A stretch of 45,081 nt of DNA. Source: Treponema sp. Lineage in GTDB: Bacteria > Spirochaetota > Spirochaetia > Treponematales > Breznakiellaceae. The stretch covers positions 1 through 45,081 of the forward strand of contig JAIRQN010000095.1 of the NCBI GenBank assembly GCA_031256445.1, read 5' to 3'. The translations under genes and the position numbers were made by a program. The notes beneath the pieces are model-generated. The model worked only from the letters and a program-made list of their open reading frames with translations, did no database searches and was not told the DNA's origin. Below, piece by piece: positions 1 to 8,547 of the stretch. Position 1 is the first letter of the stretch, and each line of letters opens with the position of its first letter.

Positions 1-114
1 TGTTCGACAACTCTGTCAGTTGTCTCACAAGTCCTGCATTTTTTCAGGCTAAAGCCTTGCAAAAATGCATTTTTATAAGGAAGTTGTTTAATAACTGAAG
101 TTATCGAACAACTC
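1..114 (-). repeat. Left copy of a structured dispersed repeat, cut by the window edge
   Basis: Read on the minus strand, this stretch matches the repeat at 44619-44751: the outer arm GAGTTGTTCGATAAC and the block CTTGTGAGACAACT are shared. It forms three successive stem-loops. The middle one pairs TGCATTTTT with AAAAATGCA, and AGGC with GCCT, around a TAAA loop. TATTA follows the element at 115-119, and the other copy has TATTA on both sides. The outermost bases of one end lie outside the window. It could be a MITE-like element with terminal inverted repeats or a structured intergenic RNA repeat; no protein is encoded. Confidence 0.8.
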
Positions 115-151
115 TATTACTAATATCAAATAAAATCAATTGTTTGTCAAG

Positions 152-2269
152 TTATCCCTGTTTTTCAGGCGTTTTTATGCCAAGAAGCCTGCGCACGTCT
201 GACATTGTTTTCGGCCCTCTGCCGATTCCCGCGAAATTAATTACCGCGAAAATTCTTACCGGGTTTTCTTTTCCCTTTATGGATATACGGGGCATTTCTT
301 CCGTAATAAAACGTTTTTTTACCAGACTCCATGTGTTTTCGCTTATTAATATATCTGTACCAAAACGCCTGTTGAGCGATTCAACGCGGGATGCCAAATT
401 AACAGAATCGCCTATTATTGTGTTTTCTATATGCGCTCCCGCGCCGAGCCGGCCCGCGGTAACCATGCCTGAATTTATGCCGCAGCTAACGCACAGATGA
501 GGATCGCAGGCGTCATTTTTATTACGTTTTCTGTTAATTTCATAAACGGCTTTGCGCATCATAAGAGCCGCTTTTACGCAGTTATACGCTTCGCGGGAGG
601 GGTTACCCGGAGTGTAGGATATGCCCCAATGGGCAACTACGGCGTCTCCTATTAATTTATCGATGCTGCCGTTTGTTTTTTCGACGCAGTAAATCATCCG
701 CGCCAGACAACTGTTCAGCCATTTGAAAACGCGGACAGGCGCGTCATGCGCGAATTGATTTGCAAAATTTTCTGATATTTCCGCAAACCCCATTATGTCA
801 GAAAATAAAATCGTCGCGTGTTTTTGAAGGCCCGAGTTATTGGCCGGACTCCTCATTGACTGTAACGCAGTATCGCGGTTTCCAAATTGCCTGAAAACTC
901 CGAGCGCGGAGAACATTTTCTGCAAAGAGGTTGTTAAAATGCCGATCTCGTCGCGTCCTGCCGGACGAAGGATTACATTAAATTCTCCGCCTTCGGCTGC
1001 GCGCGCGGCCGAAGCCAGGGCTTTTAACGGAATGGTAACGCTCTTTGAATAAATCCAGACGATTAAAGCGGAGAACAGCAAAAGGGCAAAACAGAGCAAT
1101 ACGCTGCGCCGCATTACCGTGTTTATCTGTTTATAGACTGTATCGTATTCAATGTTGGTGATAACAACGCAGCCGCCTGTGTTTAAATTAGTATAAGCTG
1201 TAAACTGATCTGCCGCCGGAAAACTGTAGTTTCCGGTTATTTCGGTTTCATCCAACAGGATATTTTTGCTGCCGGCATGCCATGGCGGCTCCCATTCCAT
1301 TGAAAACTGCGAGAAAAACCATTTGCATACAGCGTTAATCGCCTTGATGCCAGAAGGCATAATTTTTGCCTTTATAATATTCTGATTTATATTTCCCGTA
1401 ACGGTAAAAAACATATTTTTTACTTTTCCGGAAAATGATAAAAACGCGGTTTTTATATTCTTCCATATCCTGTATAAAAAATTTGCATAGGATGAAATTT
1501 CTTCGGATTGCGGGGAGTCTAATCCGGTATTTTCTTCCGTATATATGCCGCCGCTGTTCTGTATGCCGCGGAATAAACCGCTGTCCGCTATATTTACATT
1601 TTTACGCGCAAGTTCAAAATCCCTGTGGATTAGTATATCGCCCGACGCGTTTACCATCCAGGAACAGCTTTCTTCCGAAGAAAACGCATCTGTTAGTTTT
1701 TCGCAGGAGAAAAGCGTCACTGCCGCGCCTGTCTCTCCGGAAAAGAAAATGGCGAGTAACGGAGCGGAAAAATGAGGCGCGGCGTTCAGAACCGCGGTTT
1801 GGCCCCCGGAGGACTGCCTTAAGAAAGCTTTTTGACTTTTAATATAAGAGGAGGCAAGTGAAACATCAATTTCGTTCAACCGGAAAAATTCTTCGTTTAC
1901 AATATGTCTGTCGGCATGGTTAATGGTAAAAAACAGATACGCGATATGCCGGTTTTGTTCATAAAAATTCCGCGCTATTTCCTGAGACAGGGAAGCGCTG
2001 ATTTCCGCTGAATTAAACATCGTAACAAGAAGAAGGGAATCGGAGAGGGTTTTCGATAGAATATCATCAGCCTGTACCGACGCTTTCCTGTTACCATCAA
2101 GAATAATGTTTTCCGCCTGAATTCCAGTATCCTGACGCATGGAATGGAAAACAAAAGCGGTTAACGAAACAAGGGAAATTGATAAAATAATGACGACAAT
2201 CATTACCAGCTTGAAGCCGATTGTGAATATTGTAGTTTCATCCGTTTTACGGCGTATTGTCTCGCTCAT
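152..2269 (-). CDS. Membrane-bound class III adenylate cyclase with HAMP domain
   Basis: This 705-residue protein should convert ATP to cAMP in the cytoplasm in response to an extracytoplasmic signal. A membrane segment lies near residues 18-44, followed by a sensor region of about 340 residues and a second membrane segment near 385-408. A HAMP linker follows (TIPLKALASAARAAEGGEF), then a class III cyclase domain from about 485. Every key residue I looked for is present: metal ligands D491 (FSDIMGF) and D542 (DKLIGDAV), adenine-selecting K538 and D621, and transition-state N624 and R628 (GDSVNLASRVE). The K/D pair favours ATP over GTP. The ATG at 2269 has only a weak Shine-Dalgarno-like CAGG before it. 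The gene is divergent from asnS, with 125 bp between them. The ligand is unknown. Confidence 0.9.
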   Translation of the reverse strand: MSETIRRKTDETTIFTIGFKLVMIVVIILSISLVSLTAFVFHSMRQDTGIQAENIILDGNRKASVQADDILSKTLSDSLLLVTMFNSAEISASLSQEIARNFYEQNRHIAYLFFTINHADRHIVNEEFFRLNEIDVSLASSYIKSQKAFLRQSSGGQTAVLNAAPHFSAPLLAIFFSGETGAAVTLFSCEKLTDAFSSEESCSWMVNASGDILIHRDFELARKNVNIADSGLFRGIQNSGGIYTEENTGLDSPQSEEISSYANFLYRIWKNIKTAFLSFSGKVKNMFFTVTGNINQNIIKAKIMPSGIKAINAVCKWFFSQFSMEWEPPWHAGSKNILLDETEITGNYSFPAADQFTAYTNLNTGGCVVITNIEYDTVYKQINTVMRRSVLLCFALLLFSALIVWIYSKSVTIPLKALASAARAAEGGEFNVILRPAGRDEIGILTTSLQKMFSALGVFRQFGNRDTALQSMRSPANNSGLQKHATILFSDIMGFAEISENFANQFAHDAPVRVFKWLNSCLARMIYCVEKTNGSIDKLIGDAVVAHWGISYTPGNPSREAYNCVKAALMMRKAVYEINRKRNKNDACDPHLCVSCGINSGMVTAGRLGAGAHIENTIIGDSVNLASRVESLNRRFGTDILISENTWSLVKKRFITEEMPRISIKGKENPVRIFAVINFAGIGRGPKTMSDVRRLLGIKTPEKQG

Positions 2270-2345
2270 AACCTGACTTTATGTATTTTCTTCATTAATA
2301 TTGCTATTATTATCGGAAAATATTATGTTTTTTTAATTTATTTAT

Positions 2346-2355
2346 CCAATATTGG
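2346..2355. promoter_or_regulatory. 10-bp perfect palindrome between cyclase and asnS
   Basis: CCAATATTGG lies in the divergent intergenic region, 27 bp upstream of the asnS -10-like hexamer, where it would overlap or flank a -35. A regulator site is possible, but a 10-bp AT-centred palindrome can occur by chance. Confidence 0.25.
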
Positions 2356-2382
2356 CCCCTATCTGCTGATTATTATCTGTTA

Positions 2383-2388
2383 TATAAT
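2383..2388 (+). promoter_or_regulatory. -10 hexamer of asnS, probably leaderless
   Basis: A perfect TATAAT ends 6 nt before the asnS ATG at 2395, so the expected transcription start falls on the A of the start codon. There is no Shine-Dalgarno sequence and no convincing -35 at 16-18 nt spacing. The same geometry recurs upstream of fhs, MATE, the flavodoxin-fold gene and the kinase. Confidence 0.55.
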
Positions 2389-2394
2389 ACTGTC

Positions 2395-3849
2395 ATGTTG
2401 CCAAAACTCATTAAACACGTTCTTGCAGACAGTCCTCAGTCACAGGAAACAAGCGTTTGCGGATGGGTCAGAACCAAGCGGGAGATGAAAAATCTCGTCT
2501 TTGTCGAAGTAAACGACGGTTCCTGTTTCGCTGGAATTCAATGTACCTTTGACATGGGAAAAGGTATCTGTGAAAAGACCGCTGAGGCTCTTGGCTTCCT
2601 TACTACAGGCGCTTCTGTGGAAATAACCGGAAAACTTACCGCCTCTCCGGCTTCCGGGCAGGCGGTGGAAATAGCCGCCTGTAGTCTGCGGGTAATTGGG
2701 CAGGCGCCGGCGGAAGCTGTAAACAGCGATAATCCCGCGCTTTGTATACCGGCTTACCCGCTTCAGAAAAAACGGCATTCCATGGAATTCCTGCGCGAAA
2801 TAGCGCATTTGCGTCCGCGGACAAATACTTTCGGAGCGGTGGCGCGTCTCAGGAGCAGGATGTCATTCGCAATTCACAGGTATTTTCAGGAGAGAGACTT
2901 TCATTACCTTCACACGCCGGTTATCACAGCCGGGGATTGCGAAGGAGCGGGAGCGATGTTTCAGGTTACAACGCTTGAACCTGCCAAAGATACGGCAGGC
3001 GCGCAGCCTGCAGGCGGTCTGGATTATTCAAAGGATTTTTTCGGAAAGAAAACATTTTTGACAGTATCAGGACAGCTTGAAGCGGAAACCTACGCTTCAG
3101 CCATTTCCCGCGTTTATACTTTCGGCCCTACTTTCCGCGCGGAAAATTCCAACACTGTCCGCCACCTTGCCGAGTTCTGGATGGTGGAGCCGGAGGTAGC
3201 TTTTGCGCAGCTTGAAGACAATATGGCTCTTGCCGAGGATTTTATTAAATATATTTTTAACGCGGCATTGAATGAATGCGCCAGCGAGCTTGAATTTTTT
3301 AACGCCCATGTCGAGAAGGGGATAATCGAAAATTTACAGCAGCTTGCGAACGCGGAATTTACGCATTTTACATATACGGACGCGGTTAAAGAGCTTGAAA
3401 AAGCGTCTGCCGGAAACGGCGGTCTTTTTGAGTTCAAGCCGCATTGGGGCTGCGACCTGCAGAGCGAGCATGAAAAATTCCTGACGGAAAAAGTCGCATG
3501 CGGCCCCGTTATTGTCACGGATTATCCAAAAGAGATAAAAGCCTTTTACATGAAAATGAACGATGACGGAAAGACAGTGCGCGCGATGGATGTGCTTGTT
3601 CCCAGGTTAGGTGAAATAATAGGCGGATCGCAGCGCGAAGATAATCTGGAAAGGCTGATCCTGCGGATGAATGAGCTGAATTTAAAGACGGAGGATTATC
3701 ACTGGTACCTTGATCTCCGCCGTTTCGGGACAGTTCCCCATTCAGGATTCGGCCTTGGGTTTGAACGCTTAATTCAATATGTCAGCGGAATGGCGAACAT
3801 ACGCGATGTAATTCCGTACCCCCGCGCGGTCGGCCAGGCGGAATTCTAA
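2395..3849 (+). CDS. asnS: Asparaginyl-tRNA synthetase
   Basis: This class II aminoacyl-tRNA synthetase charges tRNA-Asn with asparagine in the cytoplasm. At 484 residues it is slightly longer than the usual 460-470. It begins with an anticodon-binding OB fold ([19 protein letters not shown], about residues 21-110). The catalytic core follows, with motif 2 ([20 protein letters not shown]) and motif 3 ([16 protein letters not shown], then IRDVIPYPR). The segment [16 protein letters not shown] and the IRDVIPYPR ending fit AsnRS better than AspRS. The start lacks a Shine-Dalgarno site but sits 6 nt after a TATAAT, suggesting a leaderless message. Its TAA stop overlaps the stop of convergent fhs by 4 nt. 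Confidence 0.95.
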   Translation: MLPKLIKHVLADSPQSQETSVCGWVRTKREMKNLVFVEVNDGSCFAGIQCTFDMGKGICEKTAEALGFLTTGASVEITGKLTASPASGQAVEIAACSLRVIGQAPAEAVNSDNPALCIPAYPLQKKRHSMEFLREIAHLRPRTNTFGAVARLRSRMSFAIHRYFQERDFHYLHTPVITAGDCEGAGAMFQVTTLEPAKDTAGAQPAGGLDYSKDFFGKKTFLTVSGQLEAETYASAISRVYTFGPTFRAENSNTVRHLAEFWMVEPEVAFAQLEDNMALAEDFIKYIFNAALNECASELEFFNAHVEKGIIENLQQLANAEFTHFTYTDAVKELEKASAGNGGLFEFKPHWGCDLQSEHEKFLTEKVACGPVIVTDYPKEIKAFYMKMNDDGKTVRAMDVLVPRLGEIIGGSQREDNLERLILRMNELNLKTEDYHWYLDLRRFGTVPHSGFGLGFERLIQYVSGMANIRDVIPYPRAVGQAEF

Positions 3850-5558
3850 AACAGGCCCGAAATTTTTCCCGAACTGTCAACGTCTATTTTTTCCGCGGAC
3901 GGAACGGCAGGAAGCCCAGGCATTGTCATAATCTCTCCGGTGTAAACGACGATAAAACCCGCACCCGCCGATATTTTCACATCACGCACTGTTAAACGCC
4001 ATCCGCGCGGGGCTCCCAAAAGGAGCGGATCGTCCGAGAAACTGTACTGTGTTTTTGCCATGCAGACAGGGACTTTATCCAGTCCCATTTTTTCAATCTG
4101 CCTGATCTTCTTCTGGGCGTCGCGCATAAAATCAACGCCGTCCGCGCGGTAGATTTTTTTCGCGACCGCTTCTATCTTTTCGTTAATTGAAAGGCTGGCA
4201 TCGCAGGAATACTCAAAACTGTTGGGCCGCTCGCAAAGACGGACAACTTCATTGGCGAGATCCCGCGCGCCTTCGCCGCCTTTAGCCCAGACTTCGGAAA
4301 CTGCCGCGTTCACGCCTGCTGCCATGCATTTTTCCTTTATTAAATCCAGTTCCGCTTTTGTGTCTTTTGGGAACGCGTTGACGGCGACCACAGCCGGAAG
4401 TTTATAAACCTGCGTTATATTTTCTATATGCTGAACAAGGTTCGGAAGGCCTTTTTCAAGAGCGGCGGGATTCTCTTTATCCAGTTCGTTCTTACCGGCG
4501 CCGCCGTGCGATTTAAGCGCGCGGACAGTGGCGACAATGATAACCGCCGAAGGTCTTAACCCCGCGATACGGCATTTAATATCAAGGAATTTTTGCGCTC
4601 CAAGGTCCGCGCCGAAACCGGCTTCTGTTACAACATAGTCGGCGCATTTTAAGGCAAAGCGCGTCGCCATGATCGAATTGCAGCCGTGGGCGATGTTCGC
4701 AAATGGGCCGCCGTGTATAAAAGCGGGATTGCCTTCCAGCGTTTGCACAAGATTCGGTTTCAGCGCGTCTTTAAGCAAAGCCGCCATCGCTCCCTGCGCT
4801 CCCAACTGGGAAGCGGTAACCGGCCGCTCTTCTGTCTGTTTCCCGTAAGTGTATCCGATAATTATCCGCCCAAGCCGTTCCTTTAAATCGTCAATACCGG
4901 ATGAAAGGCATAAAATCGCCATTATTTCTGAAGCTACGGTTATGTCAAAACCGTCTTCGCGCGGGAAACCGTTTGCCTTTCCGTTAAGGCCGCTTGCAAT
5001 AAAACGAAGCTGGCGGTCGTTCATGTCAACACAGCGCCGCCATGTAATTTTCCGCGGGTCAATGTTGAGTTTGTTTCCCTGGTAAATATGATTGTCAATT
5101 AACGCGGCGAGCAGGTTATTTGCCGCTCCTACCGCGTGAAAATCGCCTGTGAAATGCAGGTTGATATCTTCCATCGGGATAACCTGCGCCCAGCCTCCGC
5201 CGGCAGCTCCGCCTTTAACGCCGAATACAGGACCGAGAGACGGTTCCCTCAGCGCGACAAGCGCCTTCTTTCCAATCTTCCACAGGCCGTCTGCGACGCC
5301 AACTGTCGTGGTGGTTTTTCCCTCTCCCGCCGGCGTCGGGTTGATTGCGGTAACCAAAACAAGTTTACCGTCTTTTTTATCCTGACTGTTTTTTAAAAAA
5401 TTGAAATCAATTTTTGCCTTGTATTTTCCGTAATATTCGATATATTCTTCGCCGATGCCTGCTTTCTCTGCGGCATCTTTAATATTAAGCGCGCGCGAAG
5501 GGAACACAGACTGTGCTATTTCAATATCTGTGCCTGAAAATTTTTCTGTGTTTGGCAT
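3846..5558 (-). CDS. fhs: Formate-tetrahydrofolate ligase
   Basis: The enzyme joins formate and tetrahydrofolate at the cost of ATP to give 10-formyl-THF, feeding one-carbon metabolism or, in acetogens, the methyl branch of the Wood-Ljungdahl pathway. Its 570 residues are close to the family norm of about 555-560. The ATP-binding loop TPAGEGKTT is at residues 75-83, followed by conserved FTHFS stretches such as [34 protein letters not shown] and the C-terminal [16 protein letters not shown]. No other folate-branch or CO-dehydrogenase gene is in the window, so acetogenesis cannot be inferred. It has a strong promoter at 5565-5593 with the -10 only 6 nt from the ATG. The stop interlocks with asnS. 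Confidence 0.96.
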   Translation of the reverse strand: MPNTEKFSGTDIEIAQSVFPSRALNIKDAAEKAGIGEEYIEYYGKYKAKIDFNFLKNSQDKKDGKLVLVTAINPTPAGEGKTTTTVGVADGLWKIGKKALVALREPSLGPVFGVKGGAAGGGWAQVIPMEDINLHFTGDFHAVGAANNLLAALIDNHIYQGNKLNIDPRKITWRRCVDMNDRQLRFIASGLNGKANGFPREDGFDITVASEIMAILCLSSGIDDLKERLGRIIIGYTYGKQTEERPVTASQLGAQGAMAALLKDALKPNLVQTLEGNPAFIHGGPFANIAHGCNSIMATRFALKCADYVVTEAGFGADLGAQKFLDIKCRIAGLRPSAVIIVATVRALKSHGGAGKNELDKENPAALEKGLPNLVQHIENITQVYKLPAVVAVNAFPKDTKAELDLIKEKCMAAGVNAAVSEVWAKGGEGARDLANEVVRLCERPNSFEYSCDASLSINEKIEAVAKKIYRADGVDFMRDAQKKIRQIEKMGLDKVPVCMAKTQYSFSDDPLLLGAPRGWRLTVRDVKISAGAGFIVVYTGEIMTMPGLPAVPSAEKIDVDSSGKISGLF

Positions 5559-5564
5559 TTCATG

Positions 5565-5593
5565 ATAATGTAACTATAATTAATAAATGTCAA
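5565..5593 (-). promoter_or_regulatory. Sigma70-type promoter of fhs, apparently leaderless
   Basis: On the minus strand, TTGACA (5593-5588), a 17-nt spacer and CATTAT (5570-5565) are followed by exactly 6 nt and then the fhs ATG at 5558. The consensus -35 and ideal spacer make this the best-supported of the leaderless-type promoters here. No Shine-Dalgarno fits in the 6-nt gap. Confidence 0.7.
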
Positions 5594-5618
5594 GCGGCGG
5601 TTTTTACCACGACATGTT

Positions 5619-6446
5619 TTATAATCTTCTGAATTCATAATTCACTTCGGTTCCATTAACTGAAACAATACAATATATTTTTTTGCTTCTAAAATCTTCA
5701 ATTGCGATAAATTTAACATTGTTGGTTTCGAATATATACCTTGAATGAGCGTGTCCCATAAACATAATGCTGCATTTGTTCCGCAGTATTGATACGATCC
5801 GCGCTCTTTCCGCTGTGGCTGTTACCTGCTGCATTTCCACAGGGCTTCCTACAAACAGCGGAGAATGGGTAAAGACAAAAATTCTGCCGCTTGTTTTTTT
5901 TATTTCTTCTTCCAGCCAGTCAAGCTGCTGCCTGCCGAAGAAGGAGTTTGCGGAGTCCAGGATAAAAAGGGTTGTGTCCGCGCCGTCTATTTTGTACATT
6001 GTGGAGCCGATCAGTTCCTGCCATACTGACCAGCTGTCAAAATAAATATCGTGGTTGCCGATAACGGGGTAGCAGGGTACGTTAAATGTTTCCGTTATTT
6101 CCATAAATTTTTCAATGTCCTGCCTGCGGCCGCTTTGCGTTATATCGCCCAGAACGACTACAAATTTTATTTCATTATTTCCGGCAAGAAGACCCTCCAT
6201 ATTTTCAAAACCCCAGGCGTCTGCGTCTTCAATATGAGTGTCGGCCAACACGATAAATGAATATTCGTTTCCGAAAGACGGCGTTAAATCGCCGCTTGAA
6301 AGAAATCTGAAATTATTTTTTTCCTTTAAACGGATGTCAAGGTCGTTTGAAACAAAAAATCCAAGCGTGTCAATGGTGCAGCCGCAAAGGCTGAAAGCGG
6401 CAATTAAAAGGATATTAAAAAAAATTAATGTTAAATATTTTACCAC
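5619..6446 (-). CDS. Lipoprotein metallophosphoesterase
   Basis: A calcineurin-like phosphoesterase probably anchored to a membrane by lipid. The five metal-site blocks appear in order: ADTH, LGDITQ, GNHD, FTHSPLF and GHAHSRY. I place the start at the GTG at 6446 rather than the ATG at 6524. The GTG gives a 275-residue product with a clean signal (VKYLTLIFFNILLIAAFSL) and a lipobox ending LCGC, so Cys23 is the likely lipidated residue. AGGAG lies 13 nt upstream, and the GTG overlaps the upstream gene's TGG-TAA end, suggesting coupled translation. The substrate is unknown; cyclic nucleotides, phospholipids or wall phosphates are all possible. Confidence 0.85.
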   Translation of the reverse strand: MVKYLTLIFFNILLIAAFSLCGCTIDTLGFFVSNDLDIRLKEKNNFRFLSSGDLTPSFGNEYSFIVLADTHIEDADAWGFENMEGLLAGNNEIKFVVVLGDITQSGRRQDIEKFMEITETFNVPCYPVIGNHDIYFDSWSVWQELIGSTMYKIDGADTTLFILDSANSFFGRQQLDWLEEEIKKTSGRIFVFTHSPLFVGSPVEMQQVTATAERARIVSILRNKCSIMFMGHAHSRYIFETNNVKFIAIEDFRSKKIYCIVSVNGTEVNYEFRRL

Positions 6447-7132
6447 GAAAATCCCGCTCCTGTGCGCCAGTTTATTCCATAAAAAGTGGAGGCAAAACCG
6501 TCTCCTCCGCTCTGAATGAACCATGTTTCGTTATTAATAAACCAGTTCCTGTTTATGCGGACTGTGGAGTAGATGTTGTATGAATACGCCCCCGTATTAT
6601 TTGCGCGGAAGTCATTAAAATTTCCCCATCCCGTTCCTATCAGGATTCTGTCTGAGTTTACTATATTAAAAAACCCGTAATATAAAAGCATTGATTCAAA
6701 TTGCGCCCTGTCGGCGAAGTATGAAGAAAATCTTAAATTCAAACCAATCGATATTCCGGCGTATCTGTTAAAAAATGACACATACTGAAGGATTGAATTT
6801 GTGTGTGCCTGATATTCCGGAAGGCCGTTGTATATATGCGAAAATGAAAAATTAAGCGGTATTTTTTTAAACGGAGAGTAAGCGGCGCTGCTGAAAAGAT
6901 CAATAATGGCGGCGTTTTTTACTATATCAACTGATAAACCGCTTTTAAATTTTATCATGTTATTAAGTTCCAGGCTGCCAATAGCCGACATTCCACCCAA
7001 AAAACCGGAACCCCTGTTATACTCAAACGCGGTATTTGATATTATCTCCCTGCCGGTTATTTCCGCCGCGGCTGTATTCCGGAGCAAGAAAAGTAAAAAA
7101 AATAAAAAAATGATCCGGTATTTTCTGTGCAT
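6440..7132 (-). CDS. Exported protein, possible small outer-membrane barrel
   Basis: This 230-residue product starts with a signal peptide (RIIFLFFLLFLLRNTAAAEI). The mature part is rich in Phe, Tyr, Asn and Ser with alternating hydrophobic residues, and ends in GAGFSW, an aromatic C-terminus typical of outer-membrane beta-barrels. I do not recognise a family. It overlaps the start of the lipoprotein phosphoesterase, so the two are probably made together at the cell surface. It is divergent from the MATE gene, with 44 bp between start codons and no Shine-Dalgarno. An AATAAT lies 5 nt before the ATG. The barrel assignment is inference from composition. Confidence 0.7.
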   Translation of the reverse strand: MHRKYRIIFLFFLLFLLRNTAAAEITGREIISNTAFEYNRGSGFLGGMSAIGSLELNNMIKFKSGLSVDIVKNAAIIDLFSSAAYSPFKKIPLNFSFSHIYNGLPEYQAHTNSILQYVSFFNRYAGISIGLNLRFSSYFADRAQFESMLLYYGFFNIVNSDRILIGTGWGNFNDFRANNTGAYSYNIYSTVRINRNWFINNETWFIQSGGDGFASTFYGINWRTGAGFSW

Positions 7133-7142
7133 AATACATTAT

Positions 7143-7170
7143 TTCATAATATTGGGTATAAAGATATAAT
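7143..7170 (+). promoter_or_regulatory. Promoter of MATE gene, leaderless geometry
   Basis: TATAAT at 7165-7170 ends 6 nt before the ATG at 7177. TTCATA at 7143-7148 is a partial -35 with a 16-nt spacer. No Shine-Dalgarno lies between the -10 and the start. Confidence 0.5.
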
Positions 7171-7176
7171 ATTTTT

Positions 7177-8547
7177 ATGCATGGAAGTTCGCCGGAAAAA
7201 AGCGAAAAATTTGTAAAAATGACCACTGAACCTGTCAGAAAGCTGGTTCTTGGCCTGGCAGGGCCAAGCATTGTTATTATGATGACATCGGCGGTTTACA
7301 ATATGACGGATACTTATTTTGTAAGCGCTCTGGGCACAAGCCAGGTAGCCGCGGTAGGTATCGCCTTTCCGCTTATGGCTGTTATACAGGCAATCGGGTT
7401 TTTCTTCGGGCAGGGTTCCGGCAATTATATGGCGCGGGCTTTGGGAGCGCGGGACAGCGACGGCGCTTCGCGCATGGCGGTAACAGGTTTAATCAGCGGT
7501 TTTATTTTTATGTCCGTAATCGCGGCGGCAGGTCTTGCCGCTCTGGGGTCGCTGGTTGACGGGCTTGGCGCGACTGCGACAATCAGGCCGTTCGCCAAAG
7601 AGTACATAACATTCGTTCTTCTGGCTTCTCCGTGGATGGCCGGTGCGACTGTTTTAAATCAGCAACTGCGGTTTCAGGGGAGCGCGGCTGTCGCGATGGC
7701 TGGAATGTTATCCGGCGCTATTTTGAACATTTTCCTTGATCCGCTTTTTATTTTTGTTTTCGGCCTGGGGGTAAAAGGAGCCGCGATTGCCACCCTGATA
7801 AGTCAGATCACGAGTTTTTTTATTCTCTTTTTTTACGCGGCAAGGCGCAAGGGCAATATCCCGGTCAGATTCAGATATTTTTCCCCGTCCGCCGCCCGTT
7901 ACGCTGAAATGTTCCGGGGAGGGGTTCCGGCTCTTATCCGCCAGAGCCTTATGAGTATTGCCACGATCATTATCAATCACTTCGCGCGGCCTTACGGGGA
8001 TGCAGCCATAGCCGGAATTTCAATCGCAAGCAGGCTCTCCATGTTCGCAACTTCGATTGTGCTTGGTTTCGGCCAGGGGTTTCAGCCTGTATGCGGTTTC
8101 AATTACGGCGCGAAACTTTACGGCCGCGTGAAAAGCGCTTTCTGGTTCTGCGTTTATTTCAGCTGCGGCAGCCTTACTGTTATGTCAATTATAATGGCGT
8201 TATTCGCGCCGCAAATAATCGCCGTATTCCGCAACGATTTGGAAGTAATCGCAATCGGCGCACTGGGGTTAAGGCTCCTTTGCATCAGCATGCCGTTCAC
8301 AGCCGGAATTATTATGGTTAACATGATGCTGCAAACAATGGGTAAAGCCCTTGACGCGAGTATTGTCGCTTTTTCACGTCAGGGGATTTTCCTTATTCCA
8401 AGCCTTTTTCTTTTGGGGCCTCTTCTTGGGCTTACAGGCATTCAACTGGCAAGGCCGGTCTCGGAATTGATCAGTCTTGTTGTAGTTATTCCGATATTAA
8501 TAAGAACATTAAAAAATTTACCTGAAGAAAAATCCGCGCAGGATTAA
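7177..8547 (+). CDS. MATE-family multidrug/cation efflux transporter
   Basis: A 456-residue inner-membrane protein with about twelve hydrophobic segments in two similar halves, as in MATE exporters. These use a sodium or proton gradient to expel drugs or organic cations. Family features include the N-terminal run KLVLGLAGPSIVIMMTSAVY followed by NMTDTYFVSALGTSQVAAVG, and in the second half GFGQGFQPVCGFNYGAK, the typical GxxQGxxPxxGxNxGA stretch. The ATG at 7177 is chosen because of the promoter 6 nt upstream; Met at 7219 is an alternative without support. The stop interlocks by 4 nt with the convergent acyl-CoA synthetase. The actual substrate cannot be told from sequence. Confidence 0.92.
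   Translation: MHGSSPEKSEKFVKMTTEPVRKLVLGLAGPSIVIMMTSAVYNMTDTYFVSALGTSQVAAVGIAFPLMAVIQAIGFFFGQGSGNYMARALGARDSDGASRMAVTGLISGFIFMSVIAAAGLAALGSLVDGLGATATIRPFAKEYITFVLLASPWMAGATVLNQQLRFQGSAAVAMAGMLSGAILNIFLDPLFIFVFGLGVKGAAIATLISQITSFFILFFYAARRKGNIPVRFRYFSPSAARYAEMFRGGVPALIRQSLMSIATIIINHFARPYGDAAIAGISIASRLSMFATSIVLGFGQGFQPVCGFNYGAKLYGRVKSAFWFCVYFSCGSLTVMSIIMALFAPQIIAVFRNDLEVIAIGALGLRLLCISMPFTAGIIMVNMMLQTMGKALDASIVAFSRQGIFLIPSLFLLGPLLGLTGIQLARPVSELISLVVVIPILIRTLKNLPEEKSAQD

Noticed and set aside
145-175. Possible terminator of adenylate cyclase (CAAA...TTTG)
   Set aside because: The stem is only four pairs and AT-rich; not supportable.
1435-1842. 135-codon plus-strand frame inside the adenylate cyclase gene
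   Set aside because: It is antisense to the conserved receptor gene; basic, Cys/Arg-rich composition is typical of a shadow frame.
3114-3518. 134-codon minus-strand frame inside asnS
   Set aside because: It is antisense to conserved class II synthetase motifs, is Ser/Cys-rich, and lacks a ribosome-binding site.
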